Assembly (NCBI RefSeq): GCF_029502005.1
Contig: NZ_JAMQOT010000006.1
Coordinates: forward strand, 1 to 64,000
Direction: 5' to 3'
From: Natrinema salsiterrestre
GTDB taxonomy: Archaea > Halobacteriota > Halobacteria > Halobacteriales > Natrialbaceae
Length of the DNA: 64,000 nucleotides
The number at the start of each line of letters is the position of its first letter. Positions within the stretch are counted from its first letter, which is position 1. This document shows, piece by piece, positions 44,337 through 51,615 of this stretch. The notes beneath the pieces were generated by a model, which did not search any database, was not told the origin of the DNA, and saw only the letters and a list, made by a program, of their open reading frames with translations. A program made the position numbers and the translations under genes.

Positions 44337-45149
44337 ATGGCTGCAGTTACGCTCGGACCCGAAGGGACCTACTCTCACAGAGCGACGAGTGCGATCGCCG
44401 ACGACGAGGAGATCGACTTCCGACAGTCGGTCACGGCGATCGTCGACGCCGTCGCCGGCGGCGAGTACGATCGGGGCGTCATCCCGATCGAGAACAGTAT
44501 CGAGGGCAGCGTCACCGAGAGTCTCGACGCCGTGGCCGACTACGACGTCGCCGTCGTCCGCGAGATCGTCACGCCGATCAGACACGCCCTGCTCGCTCAG
44601 GGGCCGGAGTTCGACACCATCGCCAGCCACTCGCAGGCGCTGGCCCAGTGCCGGTCCTACCTCGATCGCGAGTATCCCGACGCCACCCTCGAGGCCGTCG
44701 CGAGCACGGCCAAGGGCGTCGAGCTCGCCCGTGAGAATCCCTCGGTCGCGGGGATCGGCCATCCGGCGAACGCGGGCGGCGGTATCGAGGTCCTGGCCGA
44801 AGACATTCAGGATCAGGACTCGAACGCGACGCGCTTCTTCGCGCTCGCGCCCGCCGAGGAGCGCTCGAAGGGCGGCGGCAAGACCTCGGTCGTGGTCTAT
44901 CCGAACGCCAACTACCCCGGCCTGTTGCTCGAGTTGCTCGAGCCCTTCGCGGATCGCGACATCAACCTGACTCGCGTCGAGTCGCGACCGAGCGGCCAGC
45001 GGTTGGGGGACTACGTGTTCCACATCGACTTCGAAGCGGGCCTCTACGAGTCGCGAACGAGCGAAGCGATCGCGGACCTCGAGGAGATCGCGGAGAACGG
45101 GTGGGTTCGGCGGCTCGGCTCGTACGATACCGAACACGTCGTCGAGTAG
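44337..45149 (+). CDS. pheA: Prephenate dehydratase
   Basis: This 270-residue enzyme converts prephenate to phenylpyruvate, the last committed step before phenylalanine. The catalytic domain shows TLGPEGTYSHRA, VIPIENSIEGSVTESLD and the essential Thr-Arg in SNATRFFALAP near residue 165. The C-terminal ACT domain, with PGLLLELLEPFADRDINLT and RVESRPSG, is the Phe-binding regulatory unit. Length is normal for a monofunctional PheA. The upstream region has a TTTTGAC TATA-like element but no Phe-rich leader ORF. Confidence 0.96.
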   Translation: MAAVTLGPEGTYSHRATSAIADDEEIDFRQSVTAIVDAVAGGEYDRGVIPIENSIEGSVTESLDAVADYDVAVVREIVTPIRHALLAQGPEFDTIASHSQALAQCRSYLDREYPDATLEAVASTAKGVELARENPSVAGIGHPANAGGGIEVLAEDIQDQDSNATRFFALAPAEERSKGGGKTSVVVYPNANYPGLLLELLEPFADRDINLTRVESRPSGQRLGDYVFHIDFEAGLYESRTSEAIADLEEIAENGWVRRLGSYDTEHVVE

Positions 45150-45241
45150 CGGCTCCGGGAGCTCGGTGAGCGGGTAACTGTTCGGAAGCCGAACGCGGAC
45201 GCTACGGAGCGGAGAACCTGGTTTGGAACCGAAACGACCGG

Positions 45242-45400
45242 TCAGTCGCTCGTCGTCGCGTTTGCGGGCCGGAACCACGCCCGGAGACGGTCGGCGTAGG
45301 CGGCGACGCCGAGTCCCGCGACGAACGAGAGAAACGCCGGGACGAGGATCCACAGGAGGTCCGGATGCGTTGTACCAGTGTGAAGCGCGATGTTTTCCAT
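45242..45400 (-). CDS. Small single-helix membrane protein
   Basis: The protein has 52 residues. One hydrophobic helix spans about residues 11-32 (DLLWILVPAFLSFVAGLGVA), followed by a basic/aromatic segment (YADRLRAWFRP). I recall similar tiny proteins conserved in haloarchaea but cannot name them. The ATG at 45400 was preferred to a start nine codons earlier because the N-terminal ENIALHTGTTHP precedes the helix directly. It lies downstream of the tRNA on the same strand. Confidence 0.6.
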   Translation of the reverse strand: MENIALHTGTTHPDLLWILVPAFLSFVAGLGVAAYADRLRAWFRPANATTSD

Positions 45401-45466
45401 ACGGGCTCGTATTCGCAGGGCGGGCATAATACGATTGCTGTTGGCAGCACCTGCCGTGACCGGACG

Positions 45467-45485
45467 GTCGAAACGTCGTTTCGAC
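45467..45485. terminator. Perfect hairpin downstream of the tRNA
   Basis: GTCGAAACG and CGTTTCGAC flank a single base. It lies about 28 bases beyond the tRNA 3' end in its direction of transcription. It could end or process the tRNA transcript; there is no long T-run. Confidence 0.4.
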
Positions 45486-45512
45486 GATCGGACTGCCAGT
45501 CGTCTTCGAAAG

Positions 45513-45585
45513 GTCCGGGTGCGAGAATCGAACTGCGCGTCTCAGCCGACACAGGCTGAAGGATGACCACTACCCCAACCCGGAC
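45513..45585 (-). tRNA. tRNA-His (GTG), irregular anticodon and T arms
   Basis: The minus strand folds with a perfect acceptor stem including the extra G-1:C73 pair that marks histidine tRNAs (GTCCGGGT/ACCCGGAC). The D arm is normal (GGGGTAGTGG). The anticodon GTG is at 45550-45552. Two irregularities are seen: CAGCC/GGCTG encloses only six loop bases (TGTGTC) instead of seven, and the T stem reads GCGCAG against CTCGC, one C too many. No CCA is encoded. Identity rests on the acceptor and anticodon features. Confidence 0.7.
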
Positions 45586-45771
45586 ACGAGGACACTGTAC
45601 TCGGTGCTATCACCGCGATCCTATAGTACGTGCTGAGACTCCGCACTGTCTGTAAATCAGGGGAGGATACTTGTGGGTCGAGAGGCCTCGGCGGGAGCGC
45701 GTCGGGGCTACCCGAGTCGGCGTCCCCACCGGATCACAAACTGTTTGTCCGTGTCCCGCGGTACCACGAGT

Positions 45772-46230
45772 ATGCCACTCGCACCAGGCGACGACGCGCC
45801 GGCCGTGACCGCGCCGAACCAGGACGGCGACGACGTGAGCCTCACGTTCGAGGAGCCGACGGTCGTCTATTTTTATCCGAAAGACGACACCCCCGGGTGT
45901 ACGATCGAGGCCAATCAGTTCCAGCGCGAGCTCGAGACCTATCGAGACGCCGGCGTCGACGTCTACGGCGTCTCGATCGACGACGTCGACTCCCACCGAT
46001 CGTTCTGCGAGTCGGAGGGCCTCGAGTTCGACCTGCTCGCGGATCCGGACGCGGAGATCGCGGACGCGTTCGCGGTCGAACTGCGTGACAGCGGCGTGAC
46101 GACGCGGACGACCTTCCTGCTCGCAGACGGCGAGGTTCAGGCCGTCTACGAGGGCGTCGACCCCGACGGGCACGCGCGAGACGTCCTCATGGACGCACTC
46201 GAGGACGGACTCGTCACGCTCCCCGAATAG
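45772..46230 (+). CDS. Peroxiredoxin (Bcp/PrxQ type)
   Basis: This is a 152-residue thiol peroxidase. The peroxidatic cysteine is in KDDTPGCTIEANQF near residue 43. The Bcp cysteine five residues later is replaced by Asn; a second Cys in SHRSFCESEG near residue 79 could be the resolving residue of the alpha3 type. The Arg in RTTFLLADGEV completes the active site. The start follows the natural N-terminus PLAPGDDAPAV; residues upstream in the frame are unrelated. It reduces H2O2 or organic peroxides. Confidence 0.92.
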   Translation: MPLAPGDDAPAVTAPNQDGDDVSLTFEEPTVVYFYPKDDTPGCTIEANQFQRELETYRDAGVDVYGVSIDDVDSHRSFCESEGLEFDLLADPDAEIADAFAVELRDSGVTTRTTFLLADGEVQAVYEGVDPDGHARDVLMDALEDGLVTLPE

Positions 46231-46293
46231 CCGGCGTCTTCTGTCGTCGTTCCGCGGGCAGAATTTATCCCCGTCGGGGACCTACGAGGGAGT

Positions 46294-46713
46294 ATGCGAC
46301 GCAATCCGATCGACAATATCGAGGAGATGCTCGACCGCGTGAGCCGACAGGTAGAGGAGGGAATGACCGCCGGCGGGCTGCAGGTCCCCGGCTCGGTCCC
46401 GGTCGACGTGGCCGACACCGACGAGGAGTACGTCGTCACCGCCGACCTGCCCGGCTACGAGACCGACGACATCGAACTGACCCTTTCGGACGGCACGCTG
46501 CGCCTCGAGGCCAACCGGACCGACGAGGGCGGCTACGCCGAGGGCCGGTATCTCCGGCGCGAACGGACCAAGACATCGGCGAGCCGGCGAATCCGGCTCC
46601 CGGAGCCGGTCGATGAGGAGTCCGTCGCAGCCGGCTTCGAGAACGGCGTGTTGACTGTGCGACTGCCGAAGGAGTCCGAGGGCGAGGATTCGAAGCGGAT
46701 CGACATCGAATGA
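46294..46713 (+). CDS. Small heat-shock protein (Hsp20/alpha-crystallin)
   Basis: This 139-residue ATP-independent chaperone has a short N-terminal helix (NIEEMLDRVSRQVEEGM), an alpha-crystallin domain (VADTDEEYVVTADLPGYE through ASRRIRLPEPVDEES and GFENGVLTVRLPK) and an I-x-I motif at the very end (KRIDIE). A TATA-like AATTTATC at about 46262-46269 lies roughly 28 bases before the ATG. It stands next to a peroxiredoxin gene, suggesting a stress-response pair, though each seems to have its own promoter. Confidence 0.93.
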   Translation: MRRNPIDNIEEMLDRVSRQVEEGMTAGGLQVPGSVPVDVADTDEEYVVTADLPGYETDDIELTLSDGTLRLEANRTDEGGYAEGRYLRRERTKTSASRRIRLPEPVDEESVAAGFENGVLTVRLPKESEGEDSKRIDIE

Positions 46714-46898
46714 GAGCCGGTCCGGCAACTCGAGTCCGGACGCAGTTCCCGACCACGTCATCTCACCCGGGAGACGCGAGTCCTCGAACGGGCACAGCGG
46801 AGCGATAGCGACGGCATCCACGCGATACCGCCGTCGGTTCTACCCTGTTATCGGAACAGTTCGTGTGATTGTTATGTTCCGGTACCGACTCCTCGCTC

Positions 46899-47699
46899 AT
46901 GGTCCAGGTGATCGCACTCGTCGTCGGCGGCGTCTTCCTCCTGATCGGCGGAGTGGTTCTGTCTCGAGCGAGCGAACTCGGCGATCGACGCGAGACGATC
47001 GGCGAACTGGCGGCGGCGGGCGACGAGCGGGTCGAACCGGGCGGCGAGGCGACGATCAGCGGTCCGATACGCGTCCTCGAGCCGTCGTCGCCGACGCGGA
47101 CCGGCCCCGATCCGAACGGAGGTGATTCGGCCGCCCTCTGGGCCTGGCGGGTGCGCCGGAAGGAGAATACGGGGAACGGCAGCCGATGGCGGACCAGCGA
47201 GTCCGAACTCGCGGTCGGCGAGTTCGCCGTCGATCACAGCTGGGACCGCGTCCGCGTGGACGCGACGACGCTGGCGACCGACGCGGACGACGACCCCTTC
47301 GACTCGCCGGAGCTGTTTCTCGGCGACCCGGACACCGAGTCCTATCTCGGCGACCTCGGCCCGGTCAATCGCTTCTTCGAGCGGACGGGATTGGCGGGCG
47401 AGGGCGGTATCGTCAGCGACCTGGAGTTCAACGTGAGCGTCGGCGGGAAGACCTCTATGCCCGATAAGTATCAGGCCACCGTCGTCCGGGACGGCGACGA
47501 ACTGGTCGTTCGGGGCGAACTGATCGAGACGGGCGACGGATACGTCCTGCGAGGGACCGAAGAGACGCCGCTCGTCGTCGCGGCCGGCTCGCTCGAGGAC
47601 CAACGAAAACAGGTCCGCTCGGAGGTCCGGCTCCGACGGGCGGCCGGCGGGTTCCTCGTCGGCCTCGGCCTGTTGGTCGCGGTCCTGGGCGTCCTCTGA
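46899..47699 (+). CDS. Membrane protein with GIDE-like domain
   Basis: The protein has 266 residues. An N-terminal membrane helix (about residues 3-22, VIALVVGGVFLLIGGVVLS) and a C-terminal one (about 246-265) flank a soluble domain. That domain resembles the GIDE region of the MULAN/MAPL family (GEATISGPIRVLE, ALWAWRVRRKE, FAVDHSWDRVRVD, VVRDGDELVVRGEL). No RING finger is present, so ubiquitin ligase activity is not implied. The resemblance is weak. The ATG was chosen because the helix starts directly after it. Confidence 0.75.
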   Translation: MVQVIALVVGGVFLLIGGVVLSRASELGDRRETIGELAAAGDERVEPGGEATISGPIRVLEPSSPTRTGPDPNGGDSAALWAWRVRRKENTGNGSRWRTSESELAVGEFAVDHSWDRVRVDATTLATDADDDPFDSPELFLGDPDTESYLGDLGPVNRFFERTGLAGEGGIVSDLEFNVSVGGKTSMPDKYQATVVRDGDELVVRGELIETGDGYVLRGTEETPLVVAAGSLEDQRKQVRSEVRLRRAAGGFLVGLGLLVAVLGVL

Positions 47700-47726
47700 G
47701 TTCGTATTTAGGTCCAGTCGGCGGCG

Positions 47727-48497
47727 CTAGTACCACGCCCCGCCCGACGAGACGTTGATGTCCTGTCCGGTGACGTGACGCGAGTCGCCGCTCGCGAGGT
47801 GGACGGCCAGCTCGGCCACCTCTTCGGGCGGGACCAGTTCGTCGATCAGGAGCGTCTCGAGGACCTCCGCTTCGACCGCCTCGACGGGGACGCCGGCCTC
47901 CTCGGCCTGTCGCTCGAAGACCCCCCGGATTCGATCGCCCTCGACCGGGCCGGGGCAGATCGCGTTGACCGTTACCCCATCGTCGCCGAACTCGGCCGCC
48001 AGCGCGCGAGTGAGCCCGATCACGCCCATCTTCGAGGCCGCGTAGGGCGTGCGGTTGGCGTAGGGCCGCTTGCCGCCGATCGACGAGATGTTGATGACGC
48101 TCCCGTCGTCCCCGTCGCGAAGGTGCGGGGCCGCCTCCCTCGTGGCTCGAGCGATCCCGACGACGTTGACGTCCAGGGTCTCGAGCCACTCGCCGTCCTC
48201 GGTCTCCTCGATCGGCGCGGTGGGGCCGGCGATGCCGGCGTTGTTGACGAGACAGTCCAGACCGCCGAAGGTCGCGACCGTCTCGTCGATCGCGTCGGCG
48301 ACCGATTCCGAATCGGTCACGTCGGTCTCGACCGCCAGCGTTCGGTCGGGCGCGTCGATCAGGTCCGCGGTCTCGTCAATCCCGTCGCTCCGGGCCGCGA
48401 GCGCGACGTTCGCGCCCGCATCCGCGAACGCGATCGCGATTTCGCGGCCGAGTCCCTGGCTCGCTCCCGTGACGAAGACGGTGTCGTCTGCTACCAT
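47727..48497 (-). CDS. Short-chain dehydrogenase/reductase
   Basis: This 256-residue classical SDR has the cofactor motif FVTGASQGLGREIA at the N-terminus, NNAG near residue 85, the catalytic Ser in INISSIGG, the YAASK Tyr-Lys pair near residue 155, and AICPGPVEG. It is an NAD(P)-dependent alcohol/ketone oxidoreductase; FabG-like or alcohol substrates cannot be distinguished. ATG 48497 was chosen because 16 upstream residues in the same frame do not fit the family. It is divergent from leuS. Confidence 0.93.
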   Translation of the reverse strand: MVADDTVFVTGASQGLGREIAIAFADAGANVALAARSDGIDETADLIDAPDRTLAVETDVTDSESVADAIDETVATFGGLDCLVNNAGIAGPTAPIEETEDGEWLETLDVNVVGIARATREAAPHLRDGDDGSVINISSIGGKRPYANRTPYAASKMGVIGLTRALAAEFGDDGVTVNAICPGPVEGDRIRGVFERQAEEAGVPVEAVEAEVLETLLIDELVPPEEVAELAVHLASGDSRHVTGQDINVSSGGAWY

Positions 48498-48651
48498 GGC
48501 TCCAGATGGGACGAGCCGAGGATAAAACTCCTCGCTTCGCGGCACCGCCGGATCGGATTCGCCGGATCTCGACTGTCGCTCGAGGCTGTCGGACGATCGA
48601 TTCGCGTATCGCGGAGGCGCTCGCCGGTCGGGCGGGCTAGTGTATGGAAAG

Positions 48652-48677
48652 GTATAGGGCGGCGTCCCGTCCTATAC
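48652..48677 (+). promoter_or_regulatory. Inverted repeat just upstream of leuS
   Basis: GTATAGG (48652-48658) and CCTATAC (48671-48677) form a 7-bp inverted repeat with a 12-base spacer, ending 12 bases before the leuS ATG. The left arm also provides a TATA-like element. It could be an operator or an RNA hairpin in the leader. Confidence 0.45.
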
Positions 48678-48689
48678 GTATATAAGCAA

Positions 48690-51380
48690 ATGAGCGACGC
48701 GGGATACGACCACGCGACGGTCGAACGGCGCTGGCAAGAGGCGTGGGACGACGCGGACGTCTACCGGACGCCCGACGACGTCGACGATCCGACGTACGTC
48801 CTCGGCATGTACCCGTATCCGTCCGGGAAGCTCCACATGGGGCACGTTCGCAACTACACGATCACGGACGCGTACGCTCGCTACCGGCGGATGCGCGGTG
48901 ACGACGTCCTCCACCCGATGGGGTGGGACGCCTTCGGCCTCCCCGCGGAGAACGCGGCCAAAGAGCGCGACACGAACCCGCGCGACTGGACGTTCGACTG
49001 CATCGAGACGATGACCGACCAGATGGAGGCGATGGGCTTTGGCTACGACTGGGATCGGGAGATCGCGACCTGCACGCCCGAGTACTACCAGTGGAACCAG
49101 TGGCTCTTCTCTCGGTTCCACGAGGAAGGCCTGGTCGAGCGCCGCGACGCCGAAGTCAACTGGTGTCCCCACTGCGAGACCGTCCTCGCCGACGAACAGG
49201 TCGAGGGCGAGGCCGAACTCTGCTGGCGCTGCGATACGCCGGTCGAACAGCGCGAACTCGAGCAGTGGTTCCTCGAGATCACCGAGTACGCCGACGAGTT
49301 GCTCGAGTCGATCGACGACCTCGAGGGGTGGCCCAACTCGGTGCGCCAGATGCAGCGCAACTGGATCGGCCGCCAGTACGGGACCGAACTGGATTTCGAT
49401 ATCGAGGGGTACGGGTCAGTTGAGGCCTTTACGACCCGTGTCGACACGATTCACGGCGCGACGTTCTTCGCGCTCGCGCCGGACCACCCGATCAGCGAGG
49501 CGTTGGCCGAGGAGGACGACGAGATTCACGAGTTCGTCCACCACGAGGCGGATCCGGAAGGCGACGAGCCGAACGGCGTCGAGACGGACCTGACCGCGAC
49601 CAATCCCGCCACGGGCGAGGAGATCCCGGTCTACGTCGCCGACTTCGTCCTCTCCGACGTCGGGACGGGCGCGCTGATGGCCGTGCCGGCCCACGACGAG
49701 CGCGACCACGCCTTCGCGGAGAAGATGGAGATCGAGGTCCGGCCGGTCATCGCTCCCGAGCCAGAGGATGACGCGGAGCCGACCGCGCCCGACGTCGAGG
49801 AGGAGGCCTACACCGAGGACGGCGTTCTGATCAACTCCGGCGAGTACGACGGCCTCGACAGCGAGACGGCCCGCGACCGACTCACCGAGGATATCGAGAG
49901 CGCCGAGTGGACCGAACAGTACCAGCTCCGAGACTGGGGGATCTCCCGCCAGCGCTACTGGGGCACGCCGATTCCGGTCGTCCACTGTCCGGACTGCGGT
50001 CCCGTGATGGTCCCCGATGAAGATCTGCCGGTCGAGCTCCCGGAGTTCATCAACACCACCGGGAACCCGCTCGACGCCGCCGAGGAGTGGAAGCAGACGA
50101 GCTGCCCGGAGTGTGGGGCCGACGCGACTCGCGAGACGGACACGATGGACACCTTCGTCGACTCCTCGTGGTACTTCCTGCGGTACGTCTCCCCCGACCT
50201 CGAGGACGCGCCCTTCGACCTCGAGCGGGCCAACGACTGGATGCCCGTCGATCAGTACGTCGGGGGCATCGAACACGCCGTGATGCACCTGCTCTATTCG
50301 CGGTTCTTCACGAAGGTGCTGGCCGACCACGAGGGGCTCGAGCACCGCGAGCCCTTCACGAACCTGCTCGCGCAGGGGATGGTGCAACTCGAGGGCGAGA
50401 AGATGTCCAAGTCGAAGGGGAACGTCGTCTCGCCCCAGCGGATCGTCGAGGAGTACGGGGCCGACACCGCGCGCCTGTTCATGATGCAGGCCGCCCAGCC
50501 CGAGCGCGACTTCGACTGGAGCGAGGAAGGGGTGCAGTCGACCTACGCCTTCCTCGAGCGGTTGCAGGGGATGGTCGAGGAGTACGCGGCGCAACGCGCC
50601 GCGGAAGATGCGAGCGGGCGGAGCCCGCGAGCCGACGAACCCGACGGCGACGACGACGCGATCGCGAGCTACGTCGACGCGGAGATCGACGCGACGATCG
50701 CGATCGCCAGCGAGGAGTACGACGACCTGACGTTCAACAAGGCGCTGCGGGAGACGCAGGATCTGACTCGGACGCTGCGACAGTACGCCACGCACACCGA
50801 CCCCCACGCCGAAACGTACGAGCGGGGCCTCTCGGCCGTCGTCCGACTGCTCGCTCCCGTCGCACCGCACATCGCGGAGGAGTTGCACGACGAGCTGGGC
50901 GGCGAGGGCTTCGCCGCGAACGCCGAGTGGCCGACCGCCGACGTCGATCGCGACCACGTCGCCAAGCGCCGTCGGCTCGTCGAGAACACCCGCGAGGACA
51001 TCCGCGACATCGTCGACGTGGCCGGGATCGAGGATCCGACCGGGATCGAGGTCGTCGTCGCGCCCGAGTGGAAGTACGACGCCCTCGAGATCGCGATCGA
51101 GAGCGACGCCGACAACCTGATCGGTGAACTCATGCAGGAGTCGCACATCCGCGAGCGGGGCGACGCCGCCGCCGATTACGGGCAGGACCTGCAGGCGGAG
51201 CGGGAGGCGCTCTCGATGACGCTCGGTCCGGCCGACGAGCACGCGGCGCTGGAGTCGGCCGCCTGGCTGATCGAACGCGAGTTCGACGCGCCGGTTCGCG
51301 TCGTCCGTGCCGACGAGGCCGACGACGACGTGCTCGGAAACGCCGAACCCGGACGGCCGGCGATCGAAATCGACGACTGA
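48690..51380 (+). CDS. leuS: Leucyl-tRNA synthetase, bacterial type
   Basis: This is an 896-residue class I synthetase. The HIGH motif is in YPSGKLHMGHVRNYT near residue 45, a zinc-binding-like module is at CPHCETVLADEQ and CWRCDTPVE, the CP1 editing domain holds TTRVDTIHGATFF near residue 250, and KMSKS appears as GEKMSKSKGNVVSP near 570. PYPSGKLHMGH and overall order are those of bacterial LeuRS. Haloarchaeal LeuRS is known to be of bacterial ancestry in some lineages. The open frame extends about 300 codons upstream, but that part is antisense to the SDR gene and is not coding. Confidence 0.96.
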   Translation: MSDAGYDHATVERRWQEAWDDADVYRTPDDVDDPTYVLGMYPYPSGKLHMGHVRNYTITDAYARYRRMRGDDVLHPMGWDAFGLPAENAAKERDTNPRDWTFDCIETMTDQMEAMGFGYDWDREIATCTPEYYQWNQWLFSRFHEEGLVERRDAEVNWCPHCETVLADEQVEGEAELCWRCDTPVEQRELEQWFLEITEYADELLESIDDLEGWPNSVRQMQRNWIGRQYGTELDFDIEGYGSVEAFTTRVDTIHGATFFALAPDHPISEALAEEDDEIHEFVHHEADPEGDEPNGVETDLTATNPATGEEIPVYVADFVLSDVGTGALMAVPAHDERDHAFAEKMEIEVRPVIAPEPEDDAEPTAPDVEEEAYTEDGVLINSGEYDGLDSETARDRLTEDIESAEWTEQYQLRDWGISRQRYWGTPIPVVHCPDCGPVMVPDEDLPVELPEFINTTGNPLDAAEEWKQTSCPECGADATRETDTMDTFVDSSWYFLRYVSPDLEDAPFDLERANDWMPVDQYVGGIEHAVMHLLYSRFFTKVLADHEGLEHREPFTNLLAQGMVQLEGEKMSKSKGNVVSPQRIVEEYGADTARLFMMQAAQPERDFDWSEEGVQSTYAFLERLQGMVEEYAAQRAAEDASGRSPRADEPDGDDDAIASYVDAEIDATIAIASEEYDDLTFNKALRETQDLTRTLRQYATHTDPHAETYERGLSAVVRLLAPVAPHIAEELHDELGGEGFAANAEWPTADVDRDHVAKRRRLVENTREDIRDIVDVAGIEDPTGIEVVVAPEWKYDALEIAIESDADNLIGELMQESHIRERGDAAADYGQDLQAEREALSMTLGPADEHAALESAAWLIEREFDAPVRVVRADEADDDVLGNAEPGRPAIEIDD

Positions 51381-51485
51381 TCGGCACGCGAGAACCGACG
51401 CCGCGGTCCACCCACCGGTCGCTTCGAGCCGGGATGGAAGATCCGGCGGCCGTCCCGTTAGTATCGAGACGGTATCCGATTTGCG
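51381..51485. other. leuS-htr intergenic region
   Basis: No gene is visible. The right end merges into the AT-rich promoter of the transducer operon. Confidence 0.4.
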
Positions 51486-51525
51486 TTATTTAATACGTCA
51501 GATAGCACAGGACTTCCGCTCCTGT
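51486..51525 (+). promoter_or_regulatory. Promoter and palindrome upstream of the htr-opsin operon
   Basis: TTATTTAATA (51486-51495) is the strongest TATA-like element before the transducer gene. The inverted repeat ACAGGA-N7-TCCTGT (51507-51512, 51520-51525) straddles the expected start site, so it looks like an operator. If this promoter is used, the transcript has a leader of about 100 bases. A second, weaker TATA candidate, GATACATT near 51589, lies at leaderless distance from the GTG. Confidence 0.5.
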
Positions 51526-51615
51526 CCCCGATGGGTAGTAGCCCTACGAGAGAGTAACTGACCCCGCGCCGAGACAGTCATTTCAACCGATACATTCAAT
51601 GGGGAAGGGTGAGCA

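Noticed and set aside
47775-48689. N-terminal extension of leuS by about 300 residues
   Set aside because: The extension is antisense to the SDR gene, and the natural LeuRS N-terminus begins at 48690, just before the HIGH motif.
49416-51242. Leftward open frame of 608 codons within leuS
   Set aside because: It is antisense to well-conserved LeuRS motifs including the KMSKS region and has no family resemblance.
51531-51557. Eight-codon ORF (starting ATGGGTAGTAGC) in the htr leader
   Set aside because: It is too short to distinguish from chance and has no amino-acid bias that would suggest a stalling leader.
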